Both the position numbers and the translations under genes were made by a program. DNA of 64,000 bases, taken from positions 7,142,744 through 7,206,743 of the forward strand of contig NC_016609.1 of assembly GCF_000246855.1 (NCBI RefSeq), in the 5' to 3' direction. Under the pieces are notes generated by a model. It saw only the letters and a list, made by a program, of their open reading frames with translations. It did not search any database and was not told where the DNA came from. Numbering within the stretch: the first letter of the stretch is position 1; each line of letters opens with the position of its first letter. The DNA comes from Niastella koreensis GR20-10. GTDB lineage: Bacteria > Bacteroidota > Bacteroidia > Chitinophagales > Chitinophagaceae. Below are positions 37,583 to 45,784 of this stretch, piece by piece.

Positions 37583-38155
37583 ATGGACAACCGCAACTAC
37601 TCTCAGATTACTTTTGAATTCAGTGAAGTGCCCGCAGAACAGGAAAATGCAGCTTCTGTGGGGGTTCGGGTAAAGTCGTTAAAAACTGAGCCGGAACCGG
37701 CTAAAGCACCGGAAATCGAGGAAGAAACTCCTGTGGCAGAATCTGCCACAGCGCCCGTTAAAAAGTCGACCAGGGGGCGTAAATCGCTTAAAGCCCTCGA
37801 TGCCGAGGCAGACCTGGTAAACATTCCCGATGATGAAACCCTGTTTCAACGCCAGTATTATTCCATTGGGGAAGTGGCCGAAATGTTTGGCGTGAACCAG
37901 TCCCTATTGCGTTTTTGGGAGAATGAGTTCGACATCATTCAACCCCGTAAAAACCGTAAGGGCGACCGCCATTTCAGACCCATCGATATTAAAAACCTGG
38001 AGCTTATTTATGACCTGTTGCGCCGACGCAAACTCACCATTGAAGGCGCGAAGGATTTCCTGAAAAAAAACTCCAAAGCAACGGAGCATTTTGAAATGAT
38101 TCAATCCCTGCAATCATTAAAAGGATTTTTGTTGGAGATAAAAGCAGCATTGTAG
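37583..38155 (+). CDS. MerR-family transcriptional regulator
   Basis: 190 residues from ATG 37583; the frame extends upstream without a good start. Residues 1-85 are a disordered, acidic and Pro/Ala-rich extension with a basic patch (KKSTRGRKSLK). The MerR winged helix follows (about 92-165: YYSIGEVAEMFGVNQSLLRFWENEFDIIQPRKNRKGDRHFRP). A short helical tail (about 166-190) replaces the usual long dimer coil and effector domain. No Cys metal sensor is seen, so the inducer is unknown. This short, N-extended form is common in Bacteroidota. No obvious target palindrome was found next to the gene. Confidence 0.9.
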   Translation: MDNRNYSQITFEFSEVPAEQENAASVGVRVKSLKTEPEPAKAPEIEEETPVAESATAPVKKSTRGRKSLKALDAEADLVNIPDDETLFQRQYYSIGEVAEMFGVNQSLLRFWENEFDIIQPRKNRKGDRHFRPIDIKNLELIYDLLRRRKLTIEGAKDFLKKNSKATEHFEMIQSLQSLKGFLLEIKAAL

Positions 38156-38257
38156 TGTAAAAAATAACTATGTAATTTATACTCAATGTTTGAGCATAAA
38201 CTTTTTATTTCACCTAGCGAAAATTCTGTAAATTCCATGTACCAATAACTGCCTTTT

Positions 38258-38785
38258 ATGTGGAAATATCTGCTAATAGTTCTTACCCTGATTTTTACAT
38301 ATCACACCCATGCACAAACCGTGAACGAAAGTTCAATAAACGGCATCTGGTACGTTACCCGTTGGGAAACCACCGACCGCCTGCTCGACTTTCAGGATAC
38401 CCTCGCCAGCTTTAGATACATGGTAGAAAACTACAAACAAAAGAATAAATTGCCTGGTGTATTAAAGACAGATAGCATTCGTATGAGGCAGGAACTTAGA
38501 AAGGTATTATCGGCAGCCGAAGCCATCCGGTTTAAGCTGGTCTTTAATAAAGACAAATCTTTTTTATGGAGCGGTAACAGTGAAAACAGCGCCCAGTTTA
38601 AAGGCACTTATGCAATGGGTCCCAATAACATGTCAATTGTATTAACCTCTTTCGACGGCCTCTCCAAAGCCTACCGCACTATGTCATTGAAATTGTACTC
38701 CTTGCAAACCACTCAAATGACAATTGAAATTCCTTCGGAAGAACCGGGTTTTAAACAAAGCAAGTTTACTTTAAAGAAGTTGTAA
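38258..38785 (+). CDS. Exported lipocalin-like hypothetical protein
   Basis: 175 residues with a signal peptide (MWKYLLIVLTLIFTYHTHA). The mature part begins with NGIWYVTRWET, the style of lipocalin-like proteins (G-x-W), followed by a helical insert (about 45-95) and a run of beta strands (FKLVFNKDKSFLWSG, QFKGTYAMGPNNMSIVLTSF, TMSLKLYSLQTTQMTIEIP). Family not certain. It is a single gene followed directly by the 21-bp repeat array. Periplasmic or surface location is inferred. Confidence 0.75.
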   Translation: MWKYLLIVLTLIFTYHTHAQTVNESSINGIWYVTRWETTDRLLDFQDTLASFRYMVENYKQKNKLPGVLKTDSIRMRQELRKVLSAAEAIRFKLVFNKDKSFLWSGNSENSAQFKGTYAMGPNNMSIVLTSFDGLSKAYRTMSLKLYSLQTTQMTIEIPSEEPGFKQSKFTLKKL

Positions 38786-38800
38786 GTAAGTTTAATGTCT

Positions 38801-38968
38801 ATTTCTCATGAGAAATAATTCTTCTCACCTGAGAAATGAACCTTTTCTCATGGGAAAAAACCATTTTCGCATGAGAAGTTATAGTTTTCTCATGCGAAAT
38901 TATCTTTGGCGAATGGGAAATTGTAATTTTCGCATGCGAAACGATTCTTTTCACATGGGAAAAGATCT
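38801..38968. repeat. Array of eight 21-bp units, each with a TTTTCnCATGnGAAAA palindrome
   Basis: Eight head-to-tail units of exactly 21 bp: 38801, 38822, 38843, 38864, 38885, 38906, 38927 and 38948. The centres (CATG) are 20-22 bases apart. Each unit is a 12-16 bp palindrome plus a variable spacer of about 5-7 bases. Unit 1 has TTTCTCATGAGAAA, unit 7 has TTTTCGCATGCGAAA, and unit 6 is the most degenerate (GGCGAATGGG). The variable n is T, G, C or A and changes independently in each half. The array lies between a secreted protein gene and the convergent mscS gene. Confidence 0.92.
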
Positions 38969-38999
38969 GTTTTTATCAACTTTACTGGTAAACTTTTAA
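38808..38999 (+). CDS. Possible heptapeptide-repeat ORF over the 21-bp array
   Basis: Because the unit is 21 bp, one frame stays open and reads eight heptads of the type M-(R/G)-(N/K/S)-x-x-F-(L/R/H), for example MRNDSFH and MGKDLFL, for 63 residues. There is no promoter box, no ribosome-binding site and no family match, and the frame runs into the mscS stop. The opposite strand is also open in a matching frame. It is more likely a by-product of the DNA repeat than a gene, but translation is possible. Confidence 0.2.
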   Translation: MRNNSSHLRNEPFLMGKNHFRMRSYSFLMRNYLWRMGNCNFRMRNDSFHMGKDLFLSTLLVNF

Positions 39000-40081
39000 A
39001 CTACATGCTTACCATCTTCTTTGGTAGCCAGTTTTATATTCATTTCGCCCATTAGGTTTATCATGGCGAGGTTTATCTGTTGACGCAGTTCGTAAAAATC
39101 TGCTATGGGAATAGGCGCGGCAAAAAATTCAACATGGATGATGAAGGCATTCTCCTGAATGTCTGAAAGGAACACATGAGAACTCTCCACCTTATCTTTT
39201 CGCTGGGTTAAATAGTTTTTAACCCGCAATACAAACTGATTTACTGCATCGTTAGATGTATCGGCGTGCAGCTTCAATTGTACTAATGCCCTTCTTTGTG
39301 TACGCAATGACAAATTATCGAGTATACTATCCACCATCTGTTTATTGGGCACCGTTACATAGGTTTTTTGGTCAGTCCTTATGCGGGTGCTGCGTAACCC
39401 AATGCGTTCTACAGTACCGGTAATATCGTGCACTTTTACCTGGTCGCCCATGGTAAATGGCCGGTCGAAGAAAATGATAAAAGAAGCGATCAGGTTCTCC
39501 AGGCTTTCGCGGGTAGCCAGGGCAATGGCTGCTGTGGCAATACTCAGCCCCGTAAGCAGGTTGCCGATGTTATAGTGAAAGGCAAACTTCAGGATCAGTA
39601 AAATGCCAAATATTACCAATACTACTTTAAAGAAATCCTTAAAGAAAACGATCAGCTGGTTATCGGCCGCATCATGAGTTTGATCGGCCCGGTGATGCAG
39701 GATCATTGTAATAAAGTCCATGACCCGCAGCAACAACCATATAAATACAATGATTAATACAATGGTAGAAATGGCGTCAAAAAACTGCCGCACGTTGAAC
39801 TTGTAAATGTCCACATTCAGGTCCTGCGGGAACGTGAGTTTATTGAATGCGATTAAACTTAGCAAAACGAGCAGGAACACTTCCAGCGGCGATACCACCA
39901 GTTTTACAAACGATGCTTTATCAACGCCGCGAACTACACGGTTTACAATGGCAAACATTACGCCCGCCAGGTAGCGTGATAATAAGCGTTTGAATAAAAA
40001 TATAAGCAATAAAGAACCGGCTACCATCAGGTAGCTTTTAACAGAGTTGTCAAGGATAACAGTATCTAAAAAAGATCGCAT
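38996..40081 (-). CDS. MscS-family mechanosensitive ion channel
   Basis: 361 residues. Four or five transmembrane helices: about 16-32, 60-80, 100-120, 145-165, then the pore helix TM3 with TGLSIATAAIALATRESLENLIASFIIFF. The MscS beta domain starts at RPFTMGDQVKVHDITGTVERIGLRSTRIRT. The cytoplasmic alpha/beta domain completes it. Such channels open under hypo-osmotic membrane tension to release solutes. The -7 box of its promoter overlaps the stop codon of the gene upstream. It is convergent with the array. Confidence 0.93.
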   Translation of the reverse strand: MRSFLDTVILDNSVKSYLMVAGSLLLIFLFKRLLSRYLAGVMFAIVNRVVRGVDKASFVKLVVSPLEVFLLVLLSLIAFNKLTFPQDLNVDIYKFNVRQFFDAISTIVLIIVFIWLLLRVMDFITMILHHRADQTHDAADNQLIVFFKDFFKVVLVIFGILLILKFAFHYNIGNLLTGLSIATAAIALATRESLENLIASFIIFFDRPFTMGDQVKVHDITGTVERIGLRSTRIRTDQKTYVTVPNKQMVDSILDNLSLRTQRRALVQLKLHADTSNDAVNQFVLRVKNYLTQRKDKVESSHVFLSDIQENAFIIHVEFFAAPIPIADFYELRQQINLAMINLMGEMNIKLATKEDGKHVV

Positions 40082-40111
40082 GCTGAAATATTCGTGGCTT
40101 TAAATTGCTTT

Positions 40112-40119
40112 CAAAGTTA
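40112..40119 (-). promoter_or_regulatory. -7 box (TAACTTTG) of mscS overlapping an upstream stop codon
   Basis: The minus-strand TAA of the upstream propeller-like gene is the first three bases of TAACTTTG, a perfect TAnnTTTG match 30 bases before the mscS ATG. Confidence 0.55.
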
Positions 40120-40932
40120 GTGATAGGAAAACACTTCCAGGCGGTTATTACGCAGCACATATAAATTACCAGGCATGATCTTTATTTTTTGTGCATCCCG
40201 CATGGTTACAGGTATGGGGTAGTTTTGCAAATTCAGGGTACCGGGTTCATAACGATACAACATGTTGGCATCCCGGCCATACATGGCATTGCCAATTACG
40301 GTAAAATCCGTCCAGCCCTTTAATTGAATCCGGTTTTTAAACCCGCCGTAATAATCGAACATATAAACGCCCTTCAACGAATCGTATAAATATACCAGGC
40401 GGTTTTGGTCAACAAGAAATTGCGGGGAGGGAGCAGTATCTACGATCATTCTTACATCGGTAGTTTGATCGAGCACCCGGCCATCTTCAGCCACCCGCTT
40501 TAATTTGCTCTCCATTTCATCATACACCCAGATGTTGTTATCGTACGATTGGCCAATGGCGTTTACCTGGAACAACTGTTGCTTTCTAAGATCTATAGTG
40601 GACCGGGTGTTTAAAAACCGGTCCAGCACCACGATGGTGCCAAAGTCGCGGAAGTATAATAAAACCCGTAGCGGGTTGGTAACATCCATCCAATACAACT
40701 TTCCATATTGCCGCACATTGTTAAATACAGCAATGGAATCACCAGCAGGACCCATCTTTTTTATTTGCCCGGTATTGTTCAGTATATACAGGTTACCCAG
40801 GTTATCAACCGTAAAATCAGTTACCTGCTGGCCGGCCAGTTTATTAAATATAAAGGTGGTATCGGCAGTTTGCGCGTACGCAATATTGCCGCAATACAAT
40901 AATGAAGTTAATATGATGAGTATACGAACCAC
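40117..40932 (-). CDS. Exported propeller-like hypothetical protein
   Basis: 271 residues, GTG start. The signal peptide ends near AYAQ (residue 21). The rest has repeated strand patterns with D-x-x-G-N-L-Y-I-L-N and similar (VDNLGNLYILNNTGQIKKMGP, VYDEMESKLKRVAEDGRVLDQ, LYDSLKGVYMFDYYGG). These suggest a 6-bladed NHL-like propeller. No catalytic residues recognised. Its start overlaps the lpxH-like stop by one base (TAGTG), so it is translated with the LpxH-like enzyme. Function unknown; a cell-envelope role is suggested by context. Confidence 0.75.
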   Translation of the reverse strand: MVRILIILTSLLYCGNIAYAQTADTTFIFNKLAGQQVTDFTVDNLGNLYILNNTGQIKKMGPAGDSIAVFNNVRQYGKLYWMDVTNPLRVLLYFRDFGTIVVLDRFLNTRSTIDLRKQQLFQVNAIGQSYDNNIWVYDEMESKLKRVAEDGRVLDQTTDVRMIVDTAPSPQFLVDQNRLVYLYDSLKGVYMFDYYGGFKNRIQLKGWTDFTVIGNAMYGRDANMLYRYEPGTLNLQNYPIPVTMRDAQKIKIMPGNLYVLRNNRLEVFSYH

Positions 40933-41711
40933 TATTGGCGAACGATTTTGCTTTCCAGCTCAGGGTAACGGGTTGTAAGTACCAATTTTTCTCCATCAAA
41001 AACTGCATAGGTATAATACCTGATCCAATCACCGAGATTAATATACCGGCTGCCACCTTTTAAGGTAAAATCAATAGGCAGATGCCGGTGCCCGAACACC
41101 AGGTAATCGTAATGCTTTTGTTTCAGCACATCTTTACAATAAGTGATCAGCCACTCCCCTTCTTCCCCATAAAACTTTTCATCGGCCGAACCGGTTACGG
41201 TACGGCTTCTGCGACTGAGGTAATTGGCCAGTCCCATTCCTATGTAGGGGGGTAAAATTCCAAAGAGCCACTGACATACCGGACTGCGAAAAACCTTCTT
41301 CATCATCTTGTAACCATGATCGCCAGGTCCCAGTCCATCACCGTGCCCTACCCAGAATTTTTTGTTATTGAATTCAAAAGCGTGGGGCTCAAAATATACC
41401 GGGATATTCAATTCCTGTTGGAAATAATCCTTCATCCACATATCGTGATTGCCTACAAAGAAATGCACCGGTATACCTGAATCGGTAATTTCGGCCAGCT
41501 TTCCCAGTAAGCGTACATGATTGCGCGGCACAACGGTACGGTACTCGTACCAGAAATCGAACATATCGCCCACTATAAATATTTCGGCTGCGTCTTTTCG
41601 GATCTCTTCTAAAAACTCAACAATACGTTTTTCGCGTACCAGGCTCGATGCATGGTCCGGGCTTCCTAAGTGGAAGTCGGATAAAAAATATATTTTCTTG
41701 TCAGCGTCCAT
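40932..41711 (-). CDS. lpxH: UDP-2,3-diacylglucosamine diphosphatase, LpxH-like
   Basis: 259 residues from ATG 41711 (MDADKKIYFLSDFHLG); upstream codons in the longer frame are Gly/Pro-rich junk. Calcineurin-like metallophosphoesterase motifs are complete: FLSDFHLGSPDH, VGDMFDFWYEY, VGNHDMWM, VGHGDGLGPGDHGY, VFGHRHLPID. LpxH cuts UDP-2,3-diacylglucosamine to lipid X in lipid A synthesis. The active-site pattern, size and the Bacteroidota context support this, though other phosphoesterases share the motifs. It lies in an operon with the propeller-like protein. Confidence 0.85.
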   Translation of the reverse strand: MDADKKIYFLSDFHLGSPDHASSLVREKRIVEFLEEIRKDAAEIFIVGDMFDFWYEYRTVVPRNHVRLLGKLAEITDSGIPVHFFVGNHDMWMKDYFQQELNIPVYFEPHAFEFNNKKFWVGHGDGLGPGDHGYKMMKKVFRSPVCQWLFGILPPYIGMGLANYLSRRSRTVTGSADEKFYGEEGEWLITYCKDVLKQKHYDYLVFGHRHLPIDFTLKGGSRYINLGDWIRYYTYAVFDGEKLVLTTRYPELESKIVRQ

Positions 41712-41779
41712 TTGTCGTAAATCGGGCTTCCCCCCGGCCCCTTCCGGTGGAGGGGAGTTTTGCGACTTCGCAATAAATC

Positions 41780-41898
41780 TTAACCTATTAACTCGTTTCC
41801 CTGTTAACATGTTAACTCGTCAACCTCTTACCTCGTATCTCTCCTTTATCAACCCTGTCAACTCACTGGTCAACCAGTTAACTGATCAACTGGTCAAC
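41780..41898. repeat. Low-complexity GTTAAC/GTCAAC word array
   Basis: Words GTTAACTCGT, GTCAACCTC and GGTCAACCAGTTAACTGAT. Parts are self-complementary (ACTGGTCAACCAGT). It lies between the lpxH-like and AIG2-like genes, same strand. Confidence 0.55.
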
Positions 41899-42324
41899 TT
41901 ATTTCCCCATTCCCATTTTATAAGCCACATAATCACCTGATTCAATCCTGGGCTGATTAGTAATTTCTCTATTGTACCAGTACATCCAGGAAATTACCGT
42001 AGAATTTTTGAACAACACATTTACCGGTTCCCTTCTGAATAAAGGTATGCCGCCTGGTTCAACCAGCAACCCTTCGTAATCATCCAGCTGTTCCATCACA
42101 TAATCAAATTCCTCCTGTTGAGCAATATGATACAGTTCTCCTGTAATTAAACAATCTTCTGTACAGGGAATTGCGGCGGGGTAGTCGCCCATATCGAACA
42201 ACTGACCTGGTACCGCACCTACTCCATCAAATACAAAATACCGGCTTATATAGGAATAAACTGGCAGGTGGCATCCACTCCGCAGTGTACCATATAAAAA
42301 CAGCCGGTAAATGTTTTGTTGCAT
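41899..42324 (-). CDS. Gamma-glutamylcyclotransferase-like (AIG2 family) protein
   Basis: 141 residues. Family signature: LFLYGTLRSG at the N-terminus, GQLFDMGDYPAAIPC, ITGELYHI, and the catalytic-type Glu in LDDYEGL. Members release 5-oxoproline from gamma-glutamyl amino acids or related compounds. The bacterial substrates are mostly unknown. It lies 20 bases after the LUD gene on the same strand and is probably the last gene of the ftsH operon. Confidence 0.88.
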   Translation of the reverse strand: MQQNIYRLFLYGTLRSGCHLPVYSYISRYFVFDGVGAVPGQLFDMGDYPAAIPCTEDCLITGELYHIAQQEEFDYVMEQLDDYEGLLVEPGGIPLFRREPVNVLFKNSTVISWMYWYNREITNQPRIESGDYVAYKMGMGK

Positions 42325-42344
42325 GAGGAAGTGAAAATGTACGT

Positions 42345-42980
42345 TTATTGATCTACCAGAAATACATATACTTCTTTGGGGCCATGTATTCCTACTACCA
42401 ACGTTTTTTCAATATCAGCTGTACGGCTGGGGCCCGTTGCAAATGTAATCAACGAGGGAAGATTACCGGAGTATTTCTCCCTGGCGTTCGTCAATGCATC
42501 TTTAACATCGTACACGAGTTGACTGGTATGGGCAATGCAAATGTGCACAGGCGCATATACACTAACCGTACGGCCGCTTTGCTGGGCAGCCGACATAACA
42601 ATACTACCGGTACGGGCTACCAGCCATTCGCAGGTGGTGATGGCGGTATCGCACGAAGCCAGATCGTTGTGAGCGTAATTGTTGAATTGATTATCCGCGA
42701 GCGCTTTCCGCAAACCTTCTTCTTTACAAAACACCTTATCCCATTTGTTAACGCCGATAACCTGGTTAAGCTGGGCAACCAGCTCTTTATAGTCCTGGCA
42801 AAAAACAAATTTTCCCTGAAGTTTCGTGAACCGCTCGGCAAATTCCAAACCCAGATCCTGTTGCGAAGGTTGGTAAACGGAACTATTGCCCTCACTTTCC
42901 GGAAAAGGGAGAGGCGTTGAACTTGTCAACGCCTTTCTTATTTTTTTTAAAATATTTTCTTTTGCTGGAGAAACGTTCAT
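42345..42980 (-). CDS. LUD-domain (LutC/YkgG-type) protein
   Basis: 211 residues. An N-terminal helical part (about 1-40) is followed by the LUD alpha/beta domain (LARTGSIVMSAAQQSGRTVSVYAPVHICIAHTSQLVYDV, ITFATGPSRTADIEKTLVVGIHGPKEVYVFLV). LutC takes part in L-lactate oxidation with LutA and LutB, but neither is here. In Bacteroidota a stand-alone LUD gene beside ftsH is common. It starts 8 bases after ftsH and is co-transcribed. Specific role unknown. Confidence 0.9.
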   Translation of the reverse strand: MNVSPAKENILKKIRKALTSSTPLPFPESEGNSSVYQPSQQDLGLEFAERFTKLQGKFVFCQDYKELVAQLNQVIGVNKWDKVFCKEEGLRKALADNQFNNYAHNDLASCDTAITTCEWLVARTGSIVMSAAQQSGRTVSVYAPVHICIAHTSQLVYDVKDALTNAREKYSGNLPSLITFATGPSRTADIEKTLVVGIHGPKEVYVFLVDQ

Positions 42981-42988
42981 AACAACAA

Positions 42989-45052
42989 TTAAGTAGCAGG
43001 ATGATTTGTAACATTGCTGTCGTAAGGAGGAACTCCTTCGCTGATGGCGCCTTCGGTATGACCTTCGCCATCTACATCAAGCGTTTTCTTATCTGTAAAA
43101 GGACGTTTGCCAATCAATGCTTCTACATCACTTTGAAACAACACTTCTTTTTCGAGCAAGGCTTCGGCCAGTTTTTCAACCTGTGTCCTTTTCTCGGTAA
43201 GCAATTCTTTGGTTTTTTCATATGCCACTTCTATCAGCTTGCGCACCTCCTCATCTATGATTTTGGAAGTTTCTTCTGAGTATGGTTTGGTGAATGAATT
43301 TTCTGCAGCAGGATCGTAAAAACTTACATTACCTACTTTTTCATTCATGCCATATACGGTAACCATTGAATAAGCTATACGGGTGATCTGTTGCAGATCG
43401 TTCTGTGCACCGGTTGATATTTTACCAAAGAAAATATCTTCACTGGCGCGGCCTCCGAGGGTCATACAAACCTGGTCCATTAACTGATCGGTATTGTACA
43501 GGTATTGCTCTTTTGGAGTATACTGTGCATATCCCAGTGCGGCAACGCCACGTGGTACAATGGTAACTTTCAATAATGGATACGCATGCTCCAGGAACCA
43601 GCCGCAAATGGCGTGGCCTGCTTCGTGATATGCAATGATGCGTTTTTCGTCGGGAGAAATGATCTTGTTCTTCTTTTCCAAACCACCGATAACACGGTCA
43701 ACGGCATCCTGGAAGTCGTCCATTTCAACAGATTGCTTTCCTTTACGGGCGGCAATCAGGGCGGCTTCGTTACATATGTTGGCTATATCGGCGCCGGCAA
43801 AACCTGGTGTTTGTTCAGCCAGTTTATGAATATCTACTTTTTCTGAGATCTTGATCGGTTTCAGGTGCACCTTGAAGATGTGCTCACGGCCTTTCAGATC
43901 TGGTTTGTCAATAGAGATCTGACGGTCGAAACGGCCCGGGCGAAGTAACGCACTGTCCAGTACATCGGGACGGTTGGTAGCTGCGAGTACGATGATGCCG
44001 CTTTCGCCGCTAAAGCCATCCATTTCAACCAGTAACTGGTTCAGGGTGCTTTCACGTTCGTCGTTGCTCATGATGGCGTTCTTGCCACGTGCACGGCCAA
44101 TGGCATCAATTTCATCAATGAAAATGATACAAGGCGCTTTTTCACGGGCTTGTTTGAACAGGTCACGAACACGGCTGGCGCCTACCCCAACAAACAGTTC
44201 CACGAAATCACTACCACTCATGCTGAAGAAAGGAACCTGTGCTTCACCGGCCATAGCTTTTGCCAGGAGGGTTTTACCGGTTCCGGGAGGACCTACCAGC
44301 AATGCACCTTTTGGAATTTTACCGCCGAGTGAAGTATATTTCTTGGGATTCTTTAAGAAGTCAACGATTTCCATTACCTCTACCTTAGCTTCATCGAGAC
44401 CGGCAACATCTGCAAACGTGATGTTTACTTTTGTGCCTTTATCGAACAGGGTAGCTCTTGATTTACCGATGTTGAAGATACCACCGGGGCCACTGCCGCC
44501 GGAAGCACCGCCACCCATCTTTCGCATTAACATTACCCATATGAGCACAATCACAACAAGGGGTAATAAGAATTGAATGATGGAACCAAACCACTCGCCT
44601 TCCTGAATGGGTATGTTGGCAACCCGGGTAAGTTCAGGATGTTTATCGAAGTAAGCGTTCAGTTCTTTATTAAAATCATCGGCTTTAATAACCTTGAATT
44701 CAAATTGCGGGCCTTTATCACCTGCGCTGGTCCAGGAGTTCTTTGAAAGCTGATCTTTGTATTTATCTATCTTCTCTTTCTTGATAAATACCCGAACCGT
44801 ATTTTTATTGGTAACTGTATTAAGCTTTTCTACATCGCCATTATCCAGCATTTTGTAAAACTCGAGGTCGGTAATGGTTTTGGCGTCTGGAGCAAAGGAA
44901 CCAAATAATTGAAAGCCTACTAAAACTGCGAAAATGATAGCCCAAACCCAGTAAATATTGAATTTTGGACCTTTTCGCTGTCCGCCGCCGTCTTCACGGG
45001 GACGTAAGCGAGGGAAATTGCGGTCGTTCTGTCTTGACTCGTCTTGTGACAT
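42989..45052 (-). CDS. ftsH: ATP-dependent zinc metalloprotease FtsH
   Basis: 687 residues. Membrane-anchored AAA+ protease that degrades misfolded membrane proteins and regulators such as LpxC in some bacteria. TM1 about 33-51; a periplasmic domain to about 155; TM2 about 157-177. Walker A GPPGTGK at 254-260, Walker B IIFIDEID near 309-316, SRH with RPGRFDRQI. The zinc motif HEAGH is at 476-480. The C-terminal tail is acidic. First gene of the operon ftsH, LUD, AIG2. No TAnnTTTG box was found upstream. Confidence 0.98.
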   Translation of the reverse strand: MSQDESRQNDRNFPRLRPREDGGGQRKGPKFNIYWVWAIIFAVLVGFQLFGSFAPDAKTITDLEFYKMLDNGDVEKLNTVTNKNTVRVFIKKEKIDKYKDQLSKNSWTSAGDKGPQFEFKVIKADDFNKELNAYFDKHPELTRVANIPIQEGEWFGSIIQFLLPLVVIVLIWVMLMRKMGGGASGGSGPGGIFNIGKSRATLFDKGTKVNITFADVAGLDEAKVEVMEIVDFLKNPKKYTSLGGKIPKGALLVGPPGTGKTLLAKAMAGEAQVPFFSMSGSDFVELFVGVGASRVRDLFKQAREKAPCIIFIDEIDAIGRARGKNAIMSNDERESTLNQLLVEMDGFSGESGIIVLAATNRPDVLDSALLRPGRFDRQISIDKPDLKGREHIFKVHLKPIKISEKVDIHKLAEQTPGFAGADIANICNEAALIAARKGKQSVEMDDFQDAVDRVIGGLEKKNKIISPDEKRIIAYHEAGHAICGWFLEHAYPLLKVTIVPRGVAALGYAQYTPKEQYLYNTDQLMDQVCMTLGGRASEDIFFGKISTGAQNDLQQITRIAYSMVTVYGMNEKVGNVSFYDPAAENSFTKPYSEETSKIIDEEVRKLIEVAYEKTKELLTEKRTQVEKLAEALLEKEVLFQSDVEALIGKRPFTDKKTLDVDGEGHTEGAISEGVPPYDSNVTNHPAT

Positions 45053-45190
45053 AGTATATGTTGCTTATCCTTGGTTTTCTAGATAAAATAATTAATGATC
45101 GACGACCCTAAATTGTTCGCCTAAAAAGCTGTTAGTTAATCATTATTTCGCATAAAGCCGCATTTTAACATTAAATTTTGCAGGGGGGTA

Positions 45191-45658
45191 CTAATATTCT
45201 TCACCTTCAGCATCCATCCACATTTCTTCCAGCTTGTAAAACTTGCGGGTTTCGGGCTGCATAATATGCACGACAACATTAACATAATCGATTAGTATCC
45301 AGTGAGCTGCCTGTTGCCCTTCGCTATGGAAAGGAGCTTCCTCAACTGTTGTTTTTAAATGCTCCTGTACATAGTCAGCAATAGCCTTTACCTGGGTGGT
45401 ACTACTGGCTTCGCAAATAATAAAAAAGTCGGCAACAGCTTCGGGAATTTTACGCAGGTCCAACGACACAATATGCTCTCCCTTCTTTTCCTTTATGGCG
45501 TGAATGATTGCTTTGAAAATCTTTGAATTTTTTGTTAACCGGGCTACACTATTTCGTTTACGACGGGTAGCTAACAATGAAACTTGTTCCAATAATCCTG
45601 TGTTTAAATGATCAATGTGTTTTAGGTCTGTAGTGAGGAGCTTTGCAATCTGGCTCAT
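45191..45658 (-). CDS. rsfS: Ribosomal silencing factor RsfS
   Basis: 155 residues. RsfS (Iojap/DUF143) binds uL14 and stops subunit joining when nutrients are low. Family core: KAIIHAIKEKKGEHIVSLDLRKIPEAVADFFIICEASSTTQVKAIADYVQEHL, then HWILIDYVNVVVHIM. The N-terminal 45 residues before the core are longer than usual and rich in Arg/Lys. Either the start is later at a non-ATG codon or this organism has an extended form. It is divergent from birA. Confidence 0.94.
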   Translation of the reverse strand: MSQIAKLLTTDLKHIDHLNTGLLEQVSLLATRRKRNSVARLTKNSKIFKAIIHAIKEKKGEHIVSLDLRKIPEAVADFFIICEASSTTQVKAIADYVQEHLKTTVEEAPFHSEGQQAAHWILIDYVNVVVHIMQPETRKFYKLEEMWMDAEGEEY

Positions 45659-45753
45659 TTTCTTCCCTGACCGCGGGAAGTGACTACTGGTATTAAAATA
45701 CGAATAAATTCGCTTATTACCGCATTTCTTCCTAAACGCTCAAGGCTTATTCC

Positions 45754-45761
45754 TAATTTCG
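45754..45761 (+). promoter_or_regulatory. Probable -7 box (TAATTTCG) of birA
   Basis: One base off TAnnTTTG and followed by CGC as in other promoters here (serS, purH, carB). It lies inside the longest birA frame, which argues for the later start. Confidence 0.5.
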
Positions 45762-45784
45762 CGCATCCCAAAATTAATAATCTT

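Noticed and set aside
38801-38968. CRISPR-like regular array
   Set aside because: The period is 21 bp with 5-7 base spacers, the units are palindromes that drift in sequence, and there is no cas gene or leader in the window.
42348-42920. Long antisense frame (190 codons) opposite the LUD gene
   Set aside because: It is a shadow of a well-supported gene; no family features in the antisense translation.
43974-44576. 200-codon antisense frame opposite ftsH
   Set aside because: It is a codon-bias shadow of the ATPase region; the sense strand has all FtsH motifs.
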